In this document: piece by piece, positions 63,192 to 64,000 of the stretch
Layout of the letters: every line of letters begins with the position of its first letter
How positions within the stretch are numbered: position 1 is the stretch's first letter
Source: Actinomadura barringtoniae
GTDB lineage: Bacteria; Actinomycetota; Actinomycetes; Streptosporangiales; Streptosporangiaceae
Assembly (NCBI RefSeq): GCF_017573505.1
Contig: NZ_JAGEOJ010000007.1
Coordinates: 310,001 to 374,000 of the forward strand
Reading direction: 5' to 3'
Length of the DNA: 64,000 bases
Program-made: the position numbers and the translations under genes
The notes under the pieces: generated by a model
Databases searched by the model: none
Told to the model about the DNA's origin: nothing
What the model saw: the letters and a program-made list of their open reading frames with translations, nothing else

Positions 63192-63644
63192 ATGCGCATG
63201 TCTGCCACGAAGCTGGTGGGTGTGATCGCCGTCGGTGGCGCCCTGCTGGCGTCGTCCGCCTGTGGCCCGCTGGACTCGGTCACCGGCGGCGGCGACAAGA
63301 AGGCCGCGTGCGACAACATCAAGTCGGCGGCGGAGAAGCTGTCCAGCACCTCCGTGGCGCCCGACCCCAACAACCCGCAGGCCAGTGTGGCGGCCAGCAC
63401 GCAGAAGCTCACCGACTTCGCGTCGACGGTGCGCAGCGAGGGGCAGAAGGCCGGGGGTGACGTCGAGTCGTCCGCCTCCAAGTTCGCGAGTGACATCGAC
63501 GCCGCTGCCGCGTCCCTGCGCCAGATGGCCAGCAACCCGCTCGGCGGGACCAGCGGGCTGAGCAGCATCAACAACATGAAGACCAGCGGCGAGGCGCTGT
63601 CCAAGGCGTGCGGCTTCAGCGGTGGGTTCCGGATCGGCATGTGA
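63192..63644 (+). CDS. putative lipoprotein
   Basis: 150 residues. Signal and lipobox LLASSACGP, then a helical region with Ser/Ala/Asp-rich repeats (SVAASTQKLTDFASTVRSEG) and two more Cys (AACDNIK, KACGFSG). Resembles small actinobacterial helical lipoproteins of unknown role. GGAG about 7 nt before ATG 63192. The leader contains a long inverted repeat. Confidence 0.7.
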   Translation: MRMSATKLVGVIAVGGALLASSACGPLDSVTGGGDKKAACDNIKSAAEKLSSTSVAPDPNNPQASVAASTQKLTDFASTVRSEGQKAGGDVESSASKFASDIDAAAASLRQMASNPLGGTSGLSSINNMKTSGEALSKACGFSGGFRIGM

Positions 63645-63651
63645 CCTGCAC

Positions 63652-63682
63652 GGCCGTCTCCCGCGCCCTGCGGGAGACGGCC
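63652..63682 (+). terminator. hairpin after the lipoprotein gene
   Basis: Perfect 13-bp arms GGCCGTCTCCCGC and GCGGGAGACGGCC, loop GCCCT. Confidence 0.75.
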
Positions 63683-63759
63683 GGCCGGGCTATGCTGGTG
63701 GCTCGCTTTGCCGGGGGTGGCAAACACCCGGTAACCTGTTCTCGGCCTGCTGGCCTCCT

Positions 63760-63848
63760 GGAGGATTCGCCTAGTCCGGTCTATGGCGCCGCACTGCTAA
63801 TGCGGTTTGGGTGCAAGCCCATCCGGGGTTCAAATCCCCGATCCTCCG
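63760..63848 (+). tRNA. tRNA-Ser (anticodon GCT)
   Basis: Class II tRNA: acceptor GGAGGAT/ATCCTCC, anticodon stem CCGCA-CTGCTAA-TGCGG with GCT at 63796-63798, long variable arm, T-loop GGTTCAAATCC, discriminator G. CCA is not encoded. A TATGCT box near 63690 may be its -10. Confidence 0.97.
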
Positions 63849-63858
63849 CTCTTCTTTA

Positions 63859-63894
63859 CGCCCCGCCGAGGGTTCTCCCTCGGCGGGGCGTTTT
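63859..63894 (+). terminator. terminator of tRNA-Ser
   Basis: Perfect arms CGCCCCGCCGAGGG / CCCTCGGCGGGGCG with TTCT loop and TTTT tail. Confidence 0.92.
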
Positions 63895-63953
63895 GCTTTC
63901 TGGGAGGACGGCCAGGGGCGGCTGCGGCGTAGGTCGTGAGCCGGGCGGCTCGG

Positions 63954-64000
63954 TCAGGGGCGGGGGATGGCTACGGCGGTGTACGGGGTGTCGGGGGTCG
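63954..64000 (-). CDS. 3' end of a gene running off the window
   Basis: A minus-strand frame enters from the window edge and ends at TGA (63956-63954) with ...TPDTPYTAVAIPRP. The composition is protein-like; too short to identify. Confidence 0.4.
   Translation of the reverse strand, partial: TPDTPYTAVAIPRP

Overview
This window is chromosomal DNA from a high-GC actinomycete. The signs are GC-rich codon third positions, many GTG starts, a PknG/GlnX/GlnH signalling operon, DUF3151, DUF1707, LtrA and F420-type oxidoreductase families, and many leaderless genes (a TAnnnT box 6-8 nt before a GTG/ATG). The gene repertoire would fit Thermomonosporaceae (Actinomadura or relatives), but that placement is inference. 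I see no transposase, prophage, CRISPR array, rRNA operon or biosynthetic megasynthase.

Layout. 1-18.6 kb is mostly core metabolism: pyrE, a DedA protein, fructose-bisphosphate aldolase, an HxlR regulator, DUF3151, purA, a glycerophosphodiesterase, CorA, purD, LtrA, purB, a MOSC protein and a MurA-type enzyme. 18.5-32.7 kb holds an unclassified regulator with a short upstream ORF, an aminotransferase (HisC/Pat), secreted and lipoproteins, a NrtR-like Nudix regulator, an NfeD-like/flotillin pair, an acyltransferase, a secreted hydrolase, a PhoA-type alkaline phosphatase and a STAS protein. 32.7-42.4 kb is one tightly packed minus-strand operon of seven genes: helical protein, PknG kinase, PP2C phosphatase, vWA protein, FHA protein, GlnX-like membrane protein, GlnH-like lipoprotein. 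42.9-54 kb has two CNNM/CorC-type proteins, a cation diffusion facilitator, a very large coiled-coil protein that looks like an ATPase-dead SF1 helicase, a small holin-fold membrane protein, a HAD hydrolase and RecQ. 54-64 kb holds an MBL hydrolase coupled to a membrane phosphodiesterase, several small enzymes, tRNA-Arg(ACG), tRNA-Ser(GCT), a lipoprotein and the 3' end of one more gene.

How the genes work together. The clearest system is the PknG operon. In mycobacteria and corynebacteria GlnH-GlnX-PknG sense extracellular Glu/Asp and act on 2-oxoglutarate metabolism through an FHA protein. Here the same core is co-operonic with its own FHA protein, an opposing PP2C phosphatase and a vWA protein; three of the proteins carry zinc-ribbon modules. 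purA, purD, purB and pyrE supply nucleotide synthesis but are separate transcription units.

Window-wide patterns. (1) About fifteen genes show a TAnnnT-N6-8-start arrangement expected of leaderless transcripts. (2) At least ten genes have short tandem duplications (9-31 bp units) that straddle or directly follow their stop codons, and several proteins carry fresh in-frame tandem repeats. (3) Several strong inverted repeats look like switches or operators, notably two overlapping alternative hairpins before purA and a pair of inverted DnaA-box-like 9-mers inside the MOSC gene.
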